DNA of 64,000 nucleotides from Streptomyces venezuelae (GCF_008642295.1 NZ_CP029190.1:7423501-7487500); one strand, 5' to 3'. Positions 15,865-25,650 are shown, numbered from the stretch's first letter. The notes: generated by a model not told the origin, from the sequence alone. Made by a program: numbers and translations.

Positions 15865-16760
15865 CCGTCATCGCACTGGTGAGCGCGAAGTCCTGCGGTG
15901 TCACCACCAGCGCCCTCGCCATGACCCTCTCCTCTACACGTCCCTCACTGCTGGCCGAGTGCGACCCGTCCGGCGGCACCCTGCGTGCGGGCTTCTTTCA
16001 GGCGCAGATCACGGCCGGCACCGGCCTCTACCATCTCGCCGTGGCCGAACGTGCCGGCGAGGACGCCCTCGCGCAGGCTTTCGCCGACCACCTGGTCCGC
16101 CTCGACGACTCCGGCCACCGCCAGATCCTGCCCGGCCTGACCGACCCCGCTCAGGCACCTGCCCTCGAACGGACATGGCCTGCGCTGGCCCAGGTCATGC
16201 GGGTGCTTTCGGACGAGGGCGGTTACGACGTCGTCATCGACGCTGGCCGCCTGGCACTGGAGTCCGGCCGCCTCCACCCCACCCTCACCCCCGCACCCCT
16301 CCTCCACGGCGCTGACCTGGTCCTGCTCGTCGTACGTGCCACCGATCAGTCCCTCGCCCTGGCCCGGCACATGGCCGAGCCCCTGCGCAACGAGCTCACC
16401 GACCGCGGTACCGGCGCCGAGGCTCTGGGCGTGCTCCTCATCGAGGATGGCTCCCGCCGCGCCCACGAGGTCTCCGAGGCGCTGCGCCTGCCGGTGATGG
16501 CCGCTCTGCCCTGGGAGCCGGACACTGCCGCCTACCTCGCTGGCACGGGTCGCGCTCCGCGGAAGCTGAACAGGTCCGCGCTCCTGAGCTCCGCCCGCAC
16601 GGCGCTGGGCCATCTCCAGGCGGCTGCGTCCCGCCGGGCGCTGCATCAGCAGTATCCGCCCACCCAGCCAGTACCGGCTGTCCGGCCAGCGTCGGCAGTT
16701 CCTCAGGTTGCCGGGGTGCTGCAGCGCTTGGGCCAGGGACGGGTGGACCCCCGTGTCTGA
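15861..16760 (+). CDS. CpaE/TadZ-like P-loop protein with altered Walker A
   Basis: A protein of 299 residues with a MinD/ParA-like Rossmann fold: VIALVSAKSCGVTTSALAM at the N-terminus, LLAECDPSGGTLRAGF (A'-type), and YDVVIDAGRL plus ADLVLLVVRATDQSL. In Flp pilus systems the TadZ/CpaE protein localises the secretion ATPase at the membrane. The deviant Walker A site has no KGGxGKS/T lysine signature: the expected Lys-Ser/Thr pair reads Thr-Thr. ATP binding or hydrolysis is therefore doubtful, as in some TadZ proteins. It overlaps both neighbours. Confidence 0.75.
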   Translation: MTVIALVSAKSCGVTTSALAMTLSSTRPSLLAECDPSGGTLRAGFFQAQITAGTGLYHLAVAERAGEDALAQAFADHLVRLDDSGHRQILPGLTDPAQAPALERTWPALAQVMRVLSDEGGYDVVIDAGRLALESGRLHPTLTPAPLLHGADLVLLVVRATDQSLALARHMAEPLRNELTDRGTGAEALGVLLIEDGSRRAHEVSEALRLPVMAALPWEPDTAAYLAGTGRAPRKLNRSALLSSARTALGHLQAAASRRALHQQYPPTQPVPAVRPASAVPQVAGVLQRLGQGRVDPRV

Positions 16761-18318
16761 CATCCAGCAGCGCCCCGACGGCCCGACCGCGCACGGCCCC
16801 GCCGATATCGCCGGCCTGCTTGCAGGCCGTATCGGCACGACCCGGATTCCCCAGCCTGCCGTCGCACCCGCACCGGCGCCCGCTCTGTCGGCGCCCACCC
16901 GCCCGGCGGCGGCAGCCAGTGCGGGCGCCGTCCCGAAGCTGGCCGGGCTGCCCGGCCAGCTCGCGGTCGGCTGGGAGGTGATCGAGGCGCTCCAGGCCGA
17001 GGTGTCCGCCGAGCTGTCCGCGCACGACCCCAGCCGCCTGCTGGAGGAGGACGACCGCCGGGCCCAGGCGCGCAGCATGGTGACCAAGGCCGTCGCCAAA
17101 TGGTCCACGAAGTACTCGCACGGCAGGCCGGCGCTCTCGGCGGCCGAGGAACACGCCATCGGGGCGGCGGTGTTCGATGCGATGTTCCGCGGAGGCCGCC
17201 TCCAGGGCCTGCTCGACCAGGAGGGCGTCGAGGACGTCATGGTCGACGGGCTCCGCGCGCACATCGAGTACTACGACCGGCCCCGCCGCACCATCGACCG
17301 CGTCGCCGACTCGCCGGAGGAGCTGATCACCTGGGTCAACCGGATGGCCGGCCTGTCCGGTCACGGCGAGCGCGCCCTGACCCAGGCCACCCCCATGGTG
17401 GGCTTCCGCATGCCCGACGGGTCCCGCGTCACGGCCAGCCTGCTGACCACCCGCCCGTCCGTGGTCATCCGCAAGCACCGCATCCGCCAGCACGGCATCG
17501 ACGAGCTCGTCCACTGGGGCTCGATCAACCCGCTGCTGCGGGCCTTCCTTGTGGCCTGTGTCCAGGCAAAGCTCAACATCCTGGTCGTCGGCGACATGGG
17601 CGCGGGCAAGACGTCCCTGCTGCGCGCCCTCGGGCGGGAGATTCCGCCCGGGGAGCGCATCGCGACCCTGGAGTCCGACCGCGAGCTCTACCTCGACGAG
17701 CCCGGGCCGCCGGACAAGCCGGGTCCGCTCACGTTCGCGTTCGAGGCCCGCCAGTCCAACGGCGAGGTCCGCGGCGGCGCCAACTCCGGCGAGGTGACCA
17801 TCGGCGACATGTTCCCGACCGCCCTGCGCTACAACGTCCACCGGGTGATCGTCGGTGAGGTCCGTTCCACCGAGGTTCTGCCCATGCTCCAGGCGATGTC
17901 TGCGGGCGGCTCCGGCTCGATGTGCACCCTGCACGTCCGCCGCCCGCATGCGATCATCTCCCGTCTGGTGCAGTTGTGTACCGAGGCCGGCATGCAGACC
18001 GAGGCCGCCAACCACCTGATCGCCAGTGCGATCGACGTGGTCGTCTACCTCACCTATCTGGACGAGACCGCGATCGGCGGCAGGAAGCATCGCTTCGTCT
18101 CGCACATCTATGAGGTGCACGACGTCGTCGGCGAGGGCGGCCGCCCCACTACCAGCGAGATCTTCGCCCCGCACGGCTCCGAACCCCGCGCGGTGTATCG
18201 CAACATGCCCAGCTTCATAGACGTCTTGGAGCGCACCGGCACCTTCGACCGCCGGTGGCTGACCCAGAACCCCGAGGGAGCCTGGGGCCCGGCCCTGAAG
18301 GTGGTGAAGCTGCGATGA
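16753..18318 (+). CDS. cpaF: CpaF/TadA pilus assembly ATPase
   Basis: GTG at 16753, overlapping the upstream stop by eight bases, gives 521 residues. It is the secretion ATPase that drives Flp pilus assembly from the cytoplasmic face. Visible motifs are Walker A GDMGAGKT (residues 280-287), the Asp-box region ERIATLESDRELYLDE, Walker B RVIVGEVRSTEVLPML (364-379), and the His-box GSGSMCTLHVRRP. The N-terminal 65 residues are a Pro/Ala-rich extension and the next 120 form the usual helical domain. Its stop overlaps a 39-codon gene. Confidence 0.9.
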   Translation: MSDIQQRPDGPTAHGPADIAGLLAGRIGTTRIPQPAVAPAPAPALSAPTRPAAAASAGAVPKLAGLPGQLAVGWEVIEALQAEVSAELSAHDPSRLLEEDDRRAQARSMVTKAVAKWSTKYSHGRPALSAAEEHAIGAAVFDAMFRGGRLQGLLDQEGVEDVMVDGLRAHIEYYDRPRRTIDRVADSPEELITWVNRMAGLSGHGERALTQATPMVGFRMPDGSRVTASLLTTRPSVVIRKHRIRQHGIDELVHWGSINPLLRAFLVACVQAKLNILVVGDMGAGKTSLLRALGREIPPGERIATLESDRELYLDEPGPPDKPGPLTFAFEARQSNGEVRGGANSGEVTIGDMFPTALRYNVHRVIVGEVRSTEVLPMLQAMSAGGSGSMCTLHVRRPHAIISRLVQLCTEAGMQTEAANHLIASAIDVVVYLTYLDETAIGGRKHRFVSHIYEVHDVVGEGGRPTTSEIFAPHGSEPRAVYRNMPSFIDVLERTGTFDRRWLTQNPEGAWGPALKVVKLR

Positions 18319-18434
18319 CCGACCTGCCGAAGAGGAAGGATCACCGCCACCAGGAGAGTGGCCGTGGTCCTCGACGGGCTGCTCAGGTTCTCGCTTCACA
18401 GCCGTTGACCGACCCGACTCAGGAGGTGCGGTGA
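18315..18434 (+). CDS. 39-residue basic peptide between cpaF and tadB
   Basis: ATG at 18315 overlaps the cpaF stop (ATGA), and its stop at 18432-18434 overlaps the tadB GTG start (GTGA), so the frame bridges the two genes exactly. The product is MTDLPKRKDHRHQE... followed by an Arg-rich middle and a PLTDPTQEV tail; no domain is recognised. The double stop-start overlap suggests a translational-coupling ORF. The peptide itself may or may not function. Confidence 0.55.
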   Translation: MTDLPKRKDHRHQESGRGPRRAAQVLASQPLTDPTQEVR

Positions 18435-19348
18435 ACTCCTCCCAGCTCGCTCTTGTAGCCGCGCTGTGCGCCCTCGCCATGGTCCTCGCTGGTCTCCTTG
18501 CCGTACGCGAGTGGCGCGGCCGTGTCGTTGACCCGGCGAAGCCCGCCTCCCGGCGTGCCAGCCGGATCCGCGCGGCGAAGGCCGGCCTGCCCGAGGCCTG
18601 GCAAAGCCGCTGGCGCGCACTGGTCACGACCGCCGGCATCACCATCCTCGCGGTGTGGGCCTGGACCGGCTGGCCCGTCCACGGCGTTCTCGCCGGCGCC
18701 GCAGTCCTGGGCTTCCCGTTCCTCCTCAACCCCGGCACGGCCGCCGAGCAGCGCATCGAGCGCCTCGAGGCGATCGGGCAGTGGCTCAACGGCCTGGCCG
18801 GCATCCACACCGCCGGCATCAGCCTCGTGCAGACCATCCGCGCCAGCGCCCGCAACGCCCCCGCCCCCATCGCAGCCAACGTGCGCGCACTCGACGAACG
18901 GCTGCGCTCCGGCATGGACGCCAAGCAGGCCTTCGCGCTCTTCGCCGACGAGCTCGGCGACGGCGTCGTGGACCACGTCGCGCTCCTCTTCCAGTCGCAC
19001 GCGGCGAACATGGGCCCCGGCCTGTCGACCGCCCTGGAAGCGCTCGCGGTGACGATCCACCAGCAGGCCGCCGACGCCCGCGACATCGAATCCGACCGCG
19101 CCAAGATCCGCAAATCCAGCAGGATCGTCAGCATCGTGATCTGCATCGTCTTCGTCGGCTGCATGCTCAACGAGGCCTGGTCCGCCTGGTACCAGTCCCC
19201 GGCCGGGCAGCTCGCCCTCGCAATCCTCGGCGGGCTCTTCGCCTGGACTTTGTCCTGGCTGCGCCGGGCCGCCGCCACCAAGCCGGACCCCCGGCTCCTC
19301 AACCCCCTGGACCCGGCAGAGCCGGCTGTGACGGGAGCCGCGCGGTGA
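18431..19348 (+). CDS. tadB: TadB-like inner-membrane pilus platform protein
   Basis: A protein of 305 residues; the GTG start follows AGGAGG. There are two membrane helices near the N-terminus (about 8-24 and 61-97) and two at the C-terminus (about 235-250 and 258-278), with a central T2SF (GspF-type) domain (LNGLAGIHTAGISLVQTIRASA...HAANMGPGLSTALEALAV). It forms, with TadC, the membrane platform on which CpaF acts. It overlaps tadC by GTGA. Confidence 0.85.
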   Translation: MNSSQLALVAALCALAMVLAGLLAVREWRGRVVDPAKPASRRASRIRAAKAGLPEAWQSRWRALVTTAGITILAVWAWTGWPVHGVLAGAAVLGFPFLLNPGTAAEQRIERLEAIGQWLNGLAGIHTAGISLVQTIRASARNAPAPIAANVRALDERLRSGMDAKQAFALFADELGDGVVDHVALLFQSHAANMGPGLSTALEALAVTIHQQAADARDIESDRAKIRKSSRIVSIVICIVFVGCMLNEAWSAWYQSPAGQLALAILGGLFAWTLSWLRRAAATKPDPRLLNPLDPAEPAVTGAAR

Positions 19349-20235
19349 TCCCCATGGAAGCGGTCCTTCCCGCCGCGGCTGCCGGAGCCCTCGCCGGCGT
19401 GGCCATCCGCGCCCTGTGGCCGGCCCGGCCCGACGTCGTCGCCGTCATGGACCGGCTCGACGCCGACCACATCGCCCGCCAGCCCCGGGTCACCGCCACC
19501 GGAACCGGGTCTCTGCCCGAGAAGGTCGGCACACGACTCCTCAGCGCGTTCGGCGAGCGGATCACCCTGCCCGTCCGCGACCTCAACCTGCTGCGGATCA
19601 GCCCGGCCGAGCACCTCGGCAAGCGGTTCCTGTTCGCCCTGTACGGGCTGGTCCTGCCGCAGCTGGCCGGTGCGCTCCTGTCGATGCTGGGGGTGAGCCT
19701 GCCGTTCGTGATGCCGGCCGCCGCAGGCCTCGGCCTTGGCGCCCTGTTCTGGCTGTGGCCTGGCCAGGAGGTCAAGAAGGAAGCCGCGGCTGCCCGCCTC
19801 GTCGTCCGGCACGCCGCTGCCTCCTACCTCGACCGCGTCGCCCTGGCCCGCATTGCCAACTCCGGCGCCGCCCAGGCTCTGACCGACACGGCGAACGTCG
19901 GCGACGGCTGGATCTTCGAGCGAATGCGGCAGGCCTTCTACGAGGCAGACCTCGCCGGAGTCACGGTCTGGGACGCCCTCAAGCAACTCGGCGAGGAACT
20001 CGACATCCCCGAACTCACCCGCCCCGCCGACACCCTCGCCCTCGCGGGCGACGGCGCCGCCGTCTACACCACCCTCCAGGCCCAAGCCCGCCAGCTGCGC
20101 GTCGCGATCCTCGCCGACGCCAAGGCCCAAGCCAACGAAGCCAGCACCAGCATGGTCCTGCCGGTGACCTTCGCGGTCCTGCTGATGCTCGTCTTCGTCG
20201 TCCTGCCGCCCGTTGTCTCGATGTTCAACGGCTGA
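19345..20235 (+). CDS. tadC: TadC-like inner-membrane pilus platform protein
   Basis: GTG at 19345 overlaps the tadB stop, giving 296 residues; a longer upstream open frame is only the shadow of tadB. Helices lie at about residues 100-140 (LYGLVLPQLAGALLSML...LGLGALFWLW) and at the C-terminus (MVLPVTFAVLLMLVFVVLPPVVSM). The T2SF core lies between (ERMRQAFYEADLAGVTVWDALKQLGEEL). It is the partner of TadB in the pilus platform. Confidence 0.85.
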   Translation: MIPMEAVLPAAAAGALAGVAIRALWPARPDVVAVMDRLDADHIARQPRVTATGTGSLPEKVGTRLLSAFGERITLPVRDLNLLRISPAEHLGKRFLFALYGLVLPQLAGALLSMLGVSLPFVMPAAAGLGLGALFWLWPGQEVKKEAAAARLVVRHAAASYLDRVALARIANSGAAQALTDTANVGDGWIFERMRQAFYEADLAGVTVWDALKQLGEELDIPELTRPADTLALAGDGAAVYTTLQAQARQLRVAILADAKAQANEASTSMVLPVTFAVLLMLVFVVLPPVVSMFNG

Positions 20236-20253
20236 ACCCCAAGGGAGAACCTC

Positions 20254-20442
20254 ATGCACATCCGCGCACTGACCACCGTCCTCGCCGCCCGTGTGGAGCG
20301 GCTGAAGAACGCCCCGCGTGACGCTGGCCAGACCTCGGCTGAGCTCGCCGTCATCGCCGGCGTCGTCATCGCCATCGCGATCGCCGTCGTCGCCGCGATC
20401 AAGACGTTCACCGATGCCAAGATCCCGCTCATCAGCGGCTGA
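20254..20442 (+). CDS. Flp-like pilin
   Basis: A protein of 62 residues with ATG after AAGGGAGAACCTC. A basic N-terminus of about 27 residues is followed by AGQTSAELAVIAGVVIAIAIAVVAAI, the Glu-containing class of hydrophobic pilin segment, and a short polar tail. Size and position immediately after tadC fit the major Flp pilin subunit, which is cut by a prepilin peptidase. No peptidase gene is seen in this window, so it must lie elsewhere. Confidence 0.75.
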   Translation: MHIRALTTVLAARVERLKNAPRDAGQTSAELAVIAGVVIAIAIAVVAAIKTFTDAKIPLISG

Positions 20443-20469
20443 ACCGACCAACACGAGGAGGGGAGCGGC

Positions 20470-20892
20470 GTGAAGGACCAGGTCAGCAACCGGTGGTGGC
20501 GCCTACGCGCACGCCTGCAGAACGAGGGCGATCGGGGCTCGGGCAGCGTCGAGCTGGCCGTGCTCGCCGTCGTGGTGCTGTTCCTGGTCTTCGCCGCGAT
20601 CCAGACCGGCATGTACTACCATGCCCGCTCCGTCGCCCGCTCCGCAGCCACCCAGGGAGTGGAGGCCGGCCGCCAGCTCGGCGCCGGCCCCGGCGACGGC
20701 GTCGCCCAGGCCCAGAACCTCCTGGCGAAGTACGGCAGCGTCCGCGGCGCGAGCGTCTCCGCCGAGGGCAGCGGCCCGGAGCAGATCCGCATCACCGTCC
20801 GCGGCACCGTCGCCACCCTCGTCCCCGGCTTTGAGCTGGAAGTCGTCCAGAGCGCGGAGGCTCCCGTCGAGCGCTGGGTGGCGGCGCAGTGA
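20470..20892 (+). CDS. TadE-like pseudopilin
   Basis: A protein of 140 residues; the start follows GAGGAGGGGAGCGGC. The N-terminal GDRGSGSVELAVLAVVVLFLV segment is the TadE signature (a Gly followed by a Glu-containing hydrophobic helix, about residues 23-48). A polar extracytoplasmic domain with SARSAATQGVEAGR follows. It is probably a minor pilus component. The stop overlaps the next gene by four bases. Confidence 0.75.
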   Translation: MKDQVSNRWWRLRARLQNEGDRGSGSVELAVLAVVVLFLVFAAIQTGMYYHARSVARSAATQGVEAGRQLGAGPGDGVAQAQNLLAKYGSVRGASVSAEGSGPEQIRITVRGTVATLVPGFELEVVQSAEAPVERWVAAQ

Positions 20893-21332
20893 GCCGGGTC
20901 CGGCGGTACAACTGGCGCGAGGATCGCGGGAGCTACAGCGTCGAGACCGTGATCCTTGCCCCGGCCATCATCGCCCTCATGCTGCTCATGATCGCCTTCG
21001 GGCGTATCACCGATGCTTCCGGCGCCGTGGACGGCGCCGCCCGAGCGGCCGCGCGGGCGGCTTCCCTCGAGCGGGAAGCCGGCGCCGCGCAGGCCGCCGG
21101 GGCTGCCGCTGCGACGCGCAGCCTCAATGGTGAGGGGATCCGCTGCGGCTCCTCCAGTGTCTCGGTCGACACCTCCGGGTACGGCCTTGAAATCGGCCAG
21201 GAGGCCACCGTCCGCGTCACCGTCGCCTGCACCGCGCCGCTCGGCGAGATCGGGCTGCCAGGGCTCCCCGGATCCCGAACGCTCCGGGCCTCGTGGACCA
21301 GCCCGATCGACTCCTACAGGGGCCGCCAGTGA
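20889..21332 (+). CDS. TadE/TadF-like pseudopilin
   Basis: A protein of 147 residues. The TadE-type N-terminus is EDRGSYSVETVILAPAIIALM, followed by the helix continuation LLMIAFGRITDASGAVD and an Ala-rich stretch. It has two extracytoplasmic cysteines (in RCGSSS and VACTAPL) that could form a disulfide. It overlaps genes on both sides, as in the canonical tadE-F-G order. Confidence 0.75.
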   Translation: MSRVRRYNWREDRGSYSVETVILAPAIIALMLLMIAFGRITDASGAVDGAARAAARAASLEREAGAAQAAGAAAATRSLNGEGIRCGSSSVSVDTSGYGLEIGQEATVRVTVACTAPLGEIGLPGLPGSRTLRASWTSPIDSYRGRQ

Positions 21333-21787
21333 TCACTGCCCTCACCCGCCGCATCATCGCTCTGCGGGTCCGGATCCGCCACGGCGGCGACCGGGGGTCG
21401 CTGTCACCCTTCTACGCGCTGAGTGCCATCGGCATCATCATGATCATGGGGCTCCTGGTCGACAGCGGCGGAGCCCTCAACGCGACGAACAAGGCCACCG
21501 GCCTCGCGCAGGAAGCCGCCCGAGCGGCCGGCCAGCAGCTCAACGTCCCCGCAGCCGTCCAGGGCACCGAAATCACGGTGGACCCGGACGCCGCTGTCGC
21601 CGCCGCCCAGGACTACCTCGCCGCCCAGCACGTCTCGGGCTCCGTCACCGTCACAGATGGCGGCCAGCGTCTCGAAGTCACCGTCCATGACACCTACACC
21701 ACGCTGTTCGCGCAGTTCGTGGGTAGGTCGACGATCAGCGTGTCCGGCACGGCACACGCCCGACTGCACACCCAAGCCGGAGGCTGA
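21329..21787 (+). CDS. TadE/G-like pilus-associated membrane protein
   Basis: GTG at 21329 overlaps the upstream stop (GTGA), giving 152 residues. It has a GDRGSLSPFYALSAIGIIMIM hydrophobic segment (about residues 18-40) ending in LVDSGGALNATNKA, as in TadG-like proteins annotated as helicase/secretory or Flp pilus assembly proteins. The small folded tail ends ISVSGTAHARLHTQAGG. Confidence 0.7.
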   Translation: MITALTRRIIALRVRIRHGGDRGSLSPFYALSAIGIIMIMGLLVDSGGALNATNKATGLAQEAARAAGQQLNVPAAVQGTEITVDPDAAVAAAQDYLAAQHVSGSVTVTDGGQRLEVTVHDTYTTLFAQFVGRSTISVSGTAHARLHTQAGG

Positions 21788-21794
21788 CCGCCAC

Positions 21795-24700
21795 ATGAGC
21801 ACCCCCGTACGCCTGCTCCGCGTCCTGCTCGGCCTCGCCGTCCTGGCAGCACTCATCGCTGGCATCCCCCTCGTCCTGCTGGCCGTTGGGTACCAGCCCA
21901 CCGACTTCACCGGCGGATGGGATCTGCTGACCCAGCAGGACGACGGCCGGCTGTTCTTCACGGTGCTCACGACCATCGGCTGGATCGGCTGGGCGCTGTT
22001 CACCCTCTCCGCCCTCGTCGAGATCGTCGCGCTGTTCCGAAACCGCAAGGCGAAGAGGATCAAGGGCCTCGGCGGCATGCAGTCCTTCGCCGGCTTCCTC
22101 ATCGGCGGTCTCGTCCTGCTCGCTCCCACCGCCGCCTCGGCCGCGCCCCCCGGCCCGGCCGCCGCAGCCACCGCCGTACAGACCGCAGGCACCAGCAGCG
22201 CGGCGACCACCGAAGCGGCTGCCGCGGCAGAGCAGAACGCCTGGCCCACCCACACGGTCACCGGGGACTCCGAGCTCCCCTGGGACCTGGCCGAGCAGTA
22301 CCTCGGCAGCGGCCCGCGCTGGAAGGACATCGCCGCCCTCAACCCCTCCATCCCCGAGCTCGCGGCCGGCGACCAGTTCCTGCCCAAGGGCGCCGTGATC
22401 CGGCTTCCCGCCGACGCCAACATCGCCAAGCCAGCCACCCCGGCTCCGGCACCCACCCAGGCCGCGCCCGAGACAGCCACGCCCACGCAGCAGCCTGCGC
22501 AGGCCGCCCCCAAGGACGCACAACCCGCCGCGGCCGAGGCCAAGCACGTCGTCAAGCCCGATGAGACCCTGTGGGGTATCGCTGACCAGCACGGCAACCC
22601 CGAAGACTGGCCCAAGATCTTCGAAGCCAACAAGGGCAAGCCACTGCCCGGCGGCGGCACGTTCGACAACCCCGATCTGATCGTTCCCGGCCAGGAACTC
22701 ACCCTCCCCACCGCAACCGACCCAGCCCCCGCCCCCGACAGCCGGCCCGCCCAGGACACCAAGACACCCCCGAAGCCGGACACCGCGAAGGACACCCCCA
22801 CACCTGCGGCACCCGCCCCCGAGATGCCAGCGAACCCCGCCCCCGCCCCTCAACGCCCAGCACCGCACCCACCGCTGCCCCCACGCCCGCGCAGGACACT
22901 CAGAAGGCGGACACCGCCCAGCAGGCCCAGGAAGCTGACGAGGCCCTGGCGCCCGCTGCCGTCTGGATGGGAGCCGGCGCCCTGGCCGCCGCCCTCATCG
23001 GCACGCTCGCCACCCGCCGCATCCTCCAGCAGCGCCGCCGACGACCCGGCCGCCGCATCCCCATGCCCACCGGCAGCGCCGCCGCCACCGAGCAGGGCCT
23101 GCGCGCCGCCCAGCACCCCACCGGCTTCGACCTCCTCGACGCCGCCCTGCGCACGCTGGCCCTCAACCTCGCCGCGGCTGACCGCGACCTGCCCGTGGTC
23201 ACCGCCGTCGTCCTGCACGAACAGAGGGTCGAGCTCCACCTCGACGGCGACGTCCCCCCGATGAAGCCCTTCTCCGGCGCCGGCCGCACGGACCTGTGGA
23301 CGTGCCCGGCCTCCAGCCCCGACCTCGCCGACACGGACGCCCTTCAGGGCGCCGACGCGCCCTACCCGGCCCTGGTCTCCCTGGGCTGGGACGCCGCCGG
23401 CCACCTCGTCCTCGTCGACCTCGAGTACGTCAGCGTGCTGCACCTCGACGGCGACGCCGACCACGCCCGCCACGTGCTGCAAGCCATCGCAGTCGAGCTC
23501 GCCAGCACCCCCCTGCCCGGCCACCTCGAGATCACCGCGCTGGCCGACACCGCTCCCGGCCTCGACGACGCAGCCCCCGAACGTGTCGCCCGTACCGACA
23601 ACCTCGCCGACGCGGTCGCCGAACTGACCAGCCACACCGCCGACCAGCGCCGCGCCCTGGCCGCGCTCGGCACATCCACCCTCCGTACGGCACGCCTCCA
23701 GGAAGACGCCGGCGGCTCCTGGACGCCCCACATCCTCCTCGCCGCCGAACTCCCCGAAGGAACCCAGACCGATGCGCTGCTCGACATGATCACCGCCCAG
23801 CCGCGTGCCGCCAGCGCGGTGATCACGGCCTGCGAGAACACCGACCTGGACCCGGAGAAGGGCTGGACCCTGCACTGCGCCGGCCCCGACGAGACCGTCG
23901 TCCTGCCCGGCTCCGGACTGCCCATCAAACTCCAGGGCCTGTCGGACCCGCACTTCGCCGACGCGATCGAGCTGCTCACCCTCTCCGCGGCCGACACCGA
24001 CGTACCCGCTCGCGACGCGTGGCTGGACGGCCTCCTCGACACCGACGAGCAGTCGGAAGAGAACCAGGATGAGCGAGACCACGTGGATGCGGACGAGCAG
24101 GACCCGTCGGACGACGCCGAGGAGAGCAGCGACGACGAAGAACCGCAGCCGACGACCGGCGCGGACGAGGACGGCATGCCGGACGAGTACGCCGACATCG
24201 AGAGGGAGGAGCTGGAGACCGAGCACCAGGCCGAGACCGCCGCCCCCACCAACGAGACGGACGAAGGGCCCCTCCAGCCCGCGGCCCACACGGCCGAGGC
24301 ACCCGACGGCCACGGCGAGCCCGGCACCAGCGGCCAGACCCTCGCTGACCTCTCCGACCCGCTGGCCGGTCCCATTCCCGCCCCGGCAACTGCCGCGCCT
24401 GAACCGGCGCATCAAGCCGCCCCCGTACTGACCAAGCAAGAGGCTGACCCGGCCGAGGAGACCCCTGACGCCGAGCAGCCGGACCTGACTCCCCTCCCGG
24501 CCCCGGCCCCCGTCCAGGTGCCCGCCCCGCCCCCCGCCGCTGACGACGCCGACGACATCAAGGCCCCCGCGCCGAAGGTGCTCCTGCTTGGGCGCGTGGT
24601 CATCGAGGGCGCCGCGGGCCGGATCGACTCCAACCGGCAGAGCGCCGCCGTCGAACTCGTCTCCTACCTCGCGCTCAACCCCGGCGCCGACCACCACGCG

Positions 24701-25324
24701 ATCGACGACGCCCTCTGGCCAGGCCGGCTGGTCAACAAGCAGATGCGCAACGCCGTCATCAGCCGCACCCGCTCCTGGCTCGGCAAGGACGCCGACGGCC
24801 AGGCGTACTTCCCGCGGGTCCAGGACACCGGTGACAGTCGCTACCGCCTCGCCCAGGCCGTCACCTGCGACTGGCGGACCTTCCAGAACTTCGCCCGCAC
24901 CGGACTGGCCCGCCACGACGAGGACGGCGAGCTTGCCCTGCGCCGTGCCCTCGCGCTCGTCCGCGGCCGGCCCTTCGCAGCGATCGACCCCCAGCGCTAC
25001 GCATGGACCGAGCCGGCCGTCCAGGAGATGGTCTCGGCCATCGCCGACGTCGCCTACGAGCTCTCCACCCGACGCCGGGAGGCCGCCGACTACGCCGGAG
25101 CACTCTGGGCAGCGCACCAAGGCCTGCTCGCCGCCGAGGAGAACGAACTTCTTCACCGGCAGATCTTCCTGGCACACCACGCCGCCGGAAACGTAGACGC
25201 CCTCCGCGAAGCCGCCGCGAGGTTGGCCCGTATCAACGAAGGCCTCGGCGGGGGAGTGGATATGGAGGCGGAGACGGCCCAACTGCTGAGCACGCTGCTG
25301 CCAAAGCCGGTCATTCGGCGCTGA
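21795..25324 (+). CDS. LysM-BTAD membrane regulator-like protein, frameshifted
   Basis: Two overlapping frames make one gene of about 1,175 codons. The first (from ATG 21795) has two N-terminal membrane helices, an Ala-rich region with a third helix, a LysM-like region at about residues 150-200, a clearer LysM (HVVKPDETLWGIADQHGNPEDWPKIFEAN) and a Pro-rich linker. The sense frame then moves by one base in a C-rich run near 22840-22860. It continues as QKADTAQQAQEADEALAPAAVWMGAGALAAAL, a further helix, a long cytoplasmic region, an OmpR-like winged helix and a bacterial transcriptional activator domain at the C-terminus. Such proteins are frequent in Streptomyces tad loci. The shift may be a sequencing error. 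Confidence 0.75.
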
Positions 25325-25358
25325 CAGCAGGCAGACGGGGTATCGCCATACAGGCAAG

Positions 25359-25401
25359 GCCCGGATTCCCCCCGCTGCGGGCTGGGGGAATCCGGGCTTT
25401 T
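25359..25401 (+). terminator. Rho-independent terminator of the tad operon
   Basis: GCCCGGATTCCCCC (25359-25372) pairs perfectly with GGGGGAATCCGGGC (25384-25397), an 11-base loop between them, followed by TTTT. It lies 35 bases after the last tad-operon stop and before the convergent DUF397 gene. Confidence 0.85.
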
Positions 25402-25416
25402 GCCGTCGCGGTCTGA

Positions 25417-25650
25417 TCAGGCGGTGGGGGTGTGTCCGTGAGCGGCGTGCGGCAGGAAGGCGGTGAACGCGGCCTCGGTGAACGCAAGCGCTGGCCCGTA
25501 CGGGTCCTTCGAGTCGCGGACGGCGATGAAGCCCCGGGTCGGCCGGGTGTCGGCGACCTCGACGCACTGCTCGCCGCCGTCGCTGAACGACGACTTGCGC
25601 CACTTCGCCTCGGGCAGGTCGGTGGCGGACAGGCTCTTCATGTCGGTCAT
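25417..25650 (-). CDS. DUF397 protein
   Basis: A protein of 77 residues with the DUF397 signature: AKWRKSSFSDGGEQCVEVAD, then FIAVRDSKDPYGPALAFT and a FTAFL ending. Its start overlaps the stop of the XRE gene (ATGA). DUF397 proteins pair with XRE-DUF5753 regulators throughout Streptomyces (the BldB/WhiJ-type families) and are thought to act as small antagonist partners. Confidence 0.9.
   Translation of the reverse strand: MTDMKSLSATDLPEAKWRKSSFSDGGEQCVEVADTRPTRGFIAVRDSKDPYGPALAFTEAAFTAFLPHAAHGHTPTA

Noticed and set aside
16438..20454. A 1,338-codon open frame on the minus strand
   Set aside because: It is the antisense shadow of the tad genes; the GC-rich third positions remove stops. It has no domain or ribosome binding site, while the plus strand has clear CpaF, TadB and TadC.
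22850..25603. A 917-codon minus-strand open frame
   Set aside because: Shadow of the LysM-BTAD gene, with Gly/Val-rich low-complexity translation and no recognisable motif.
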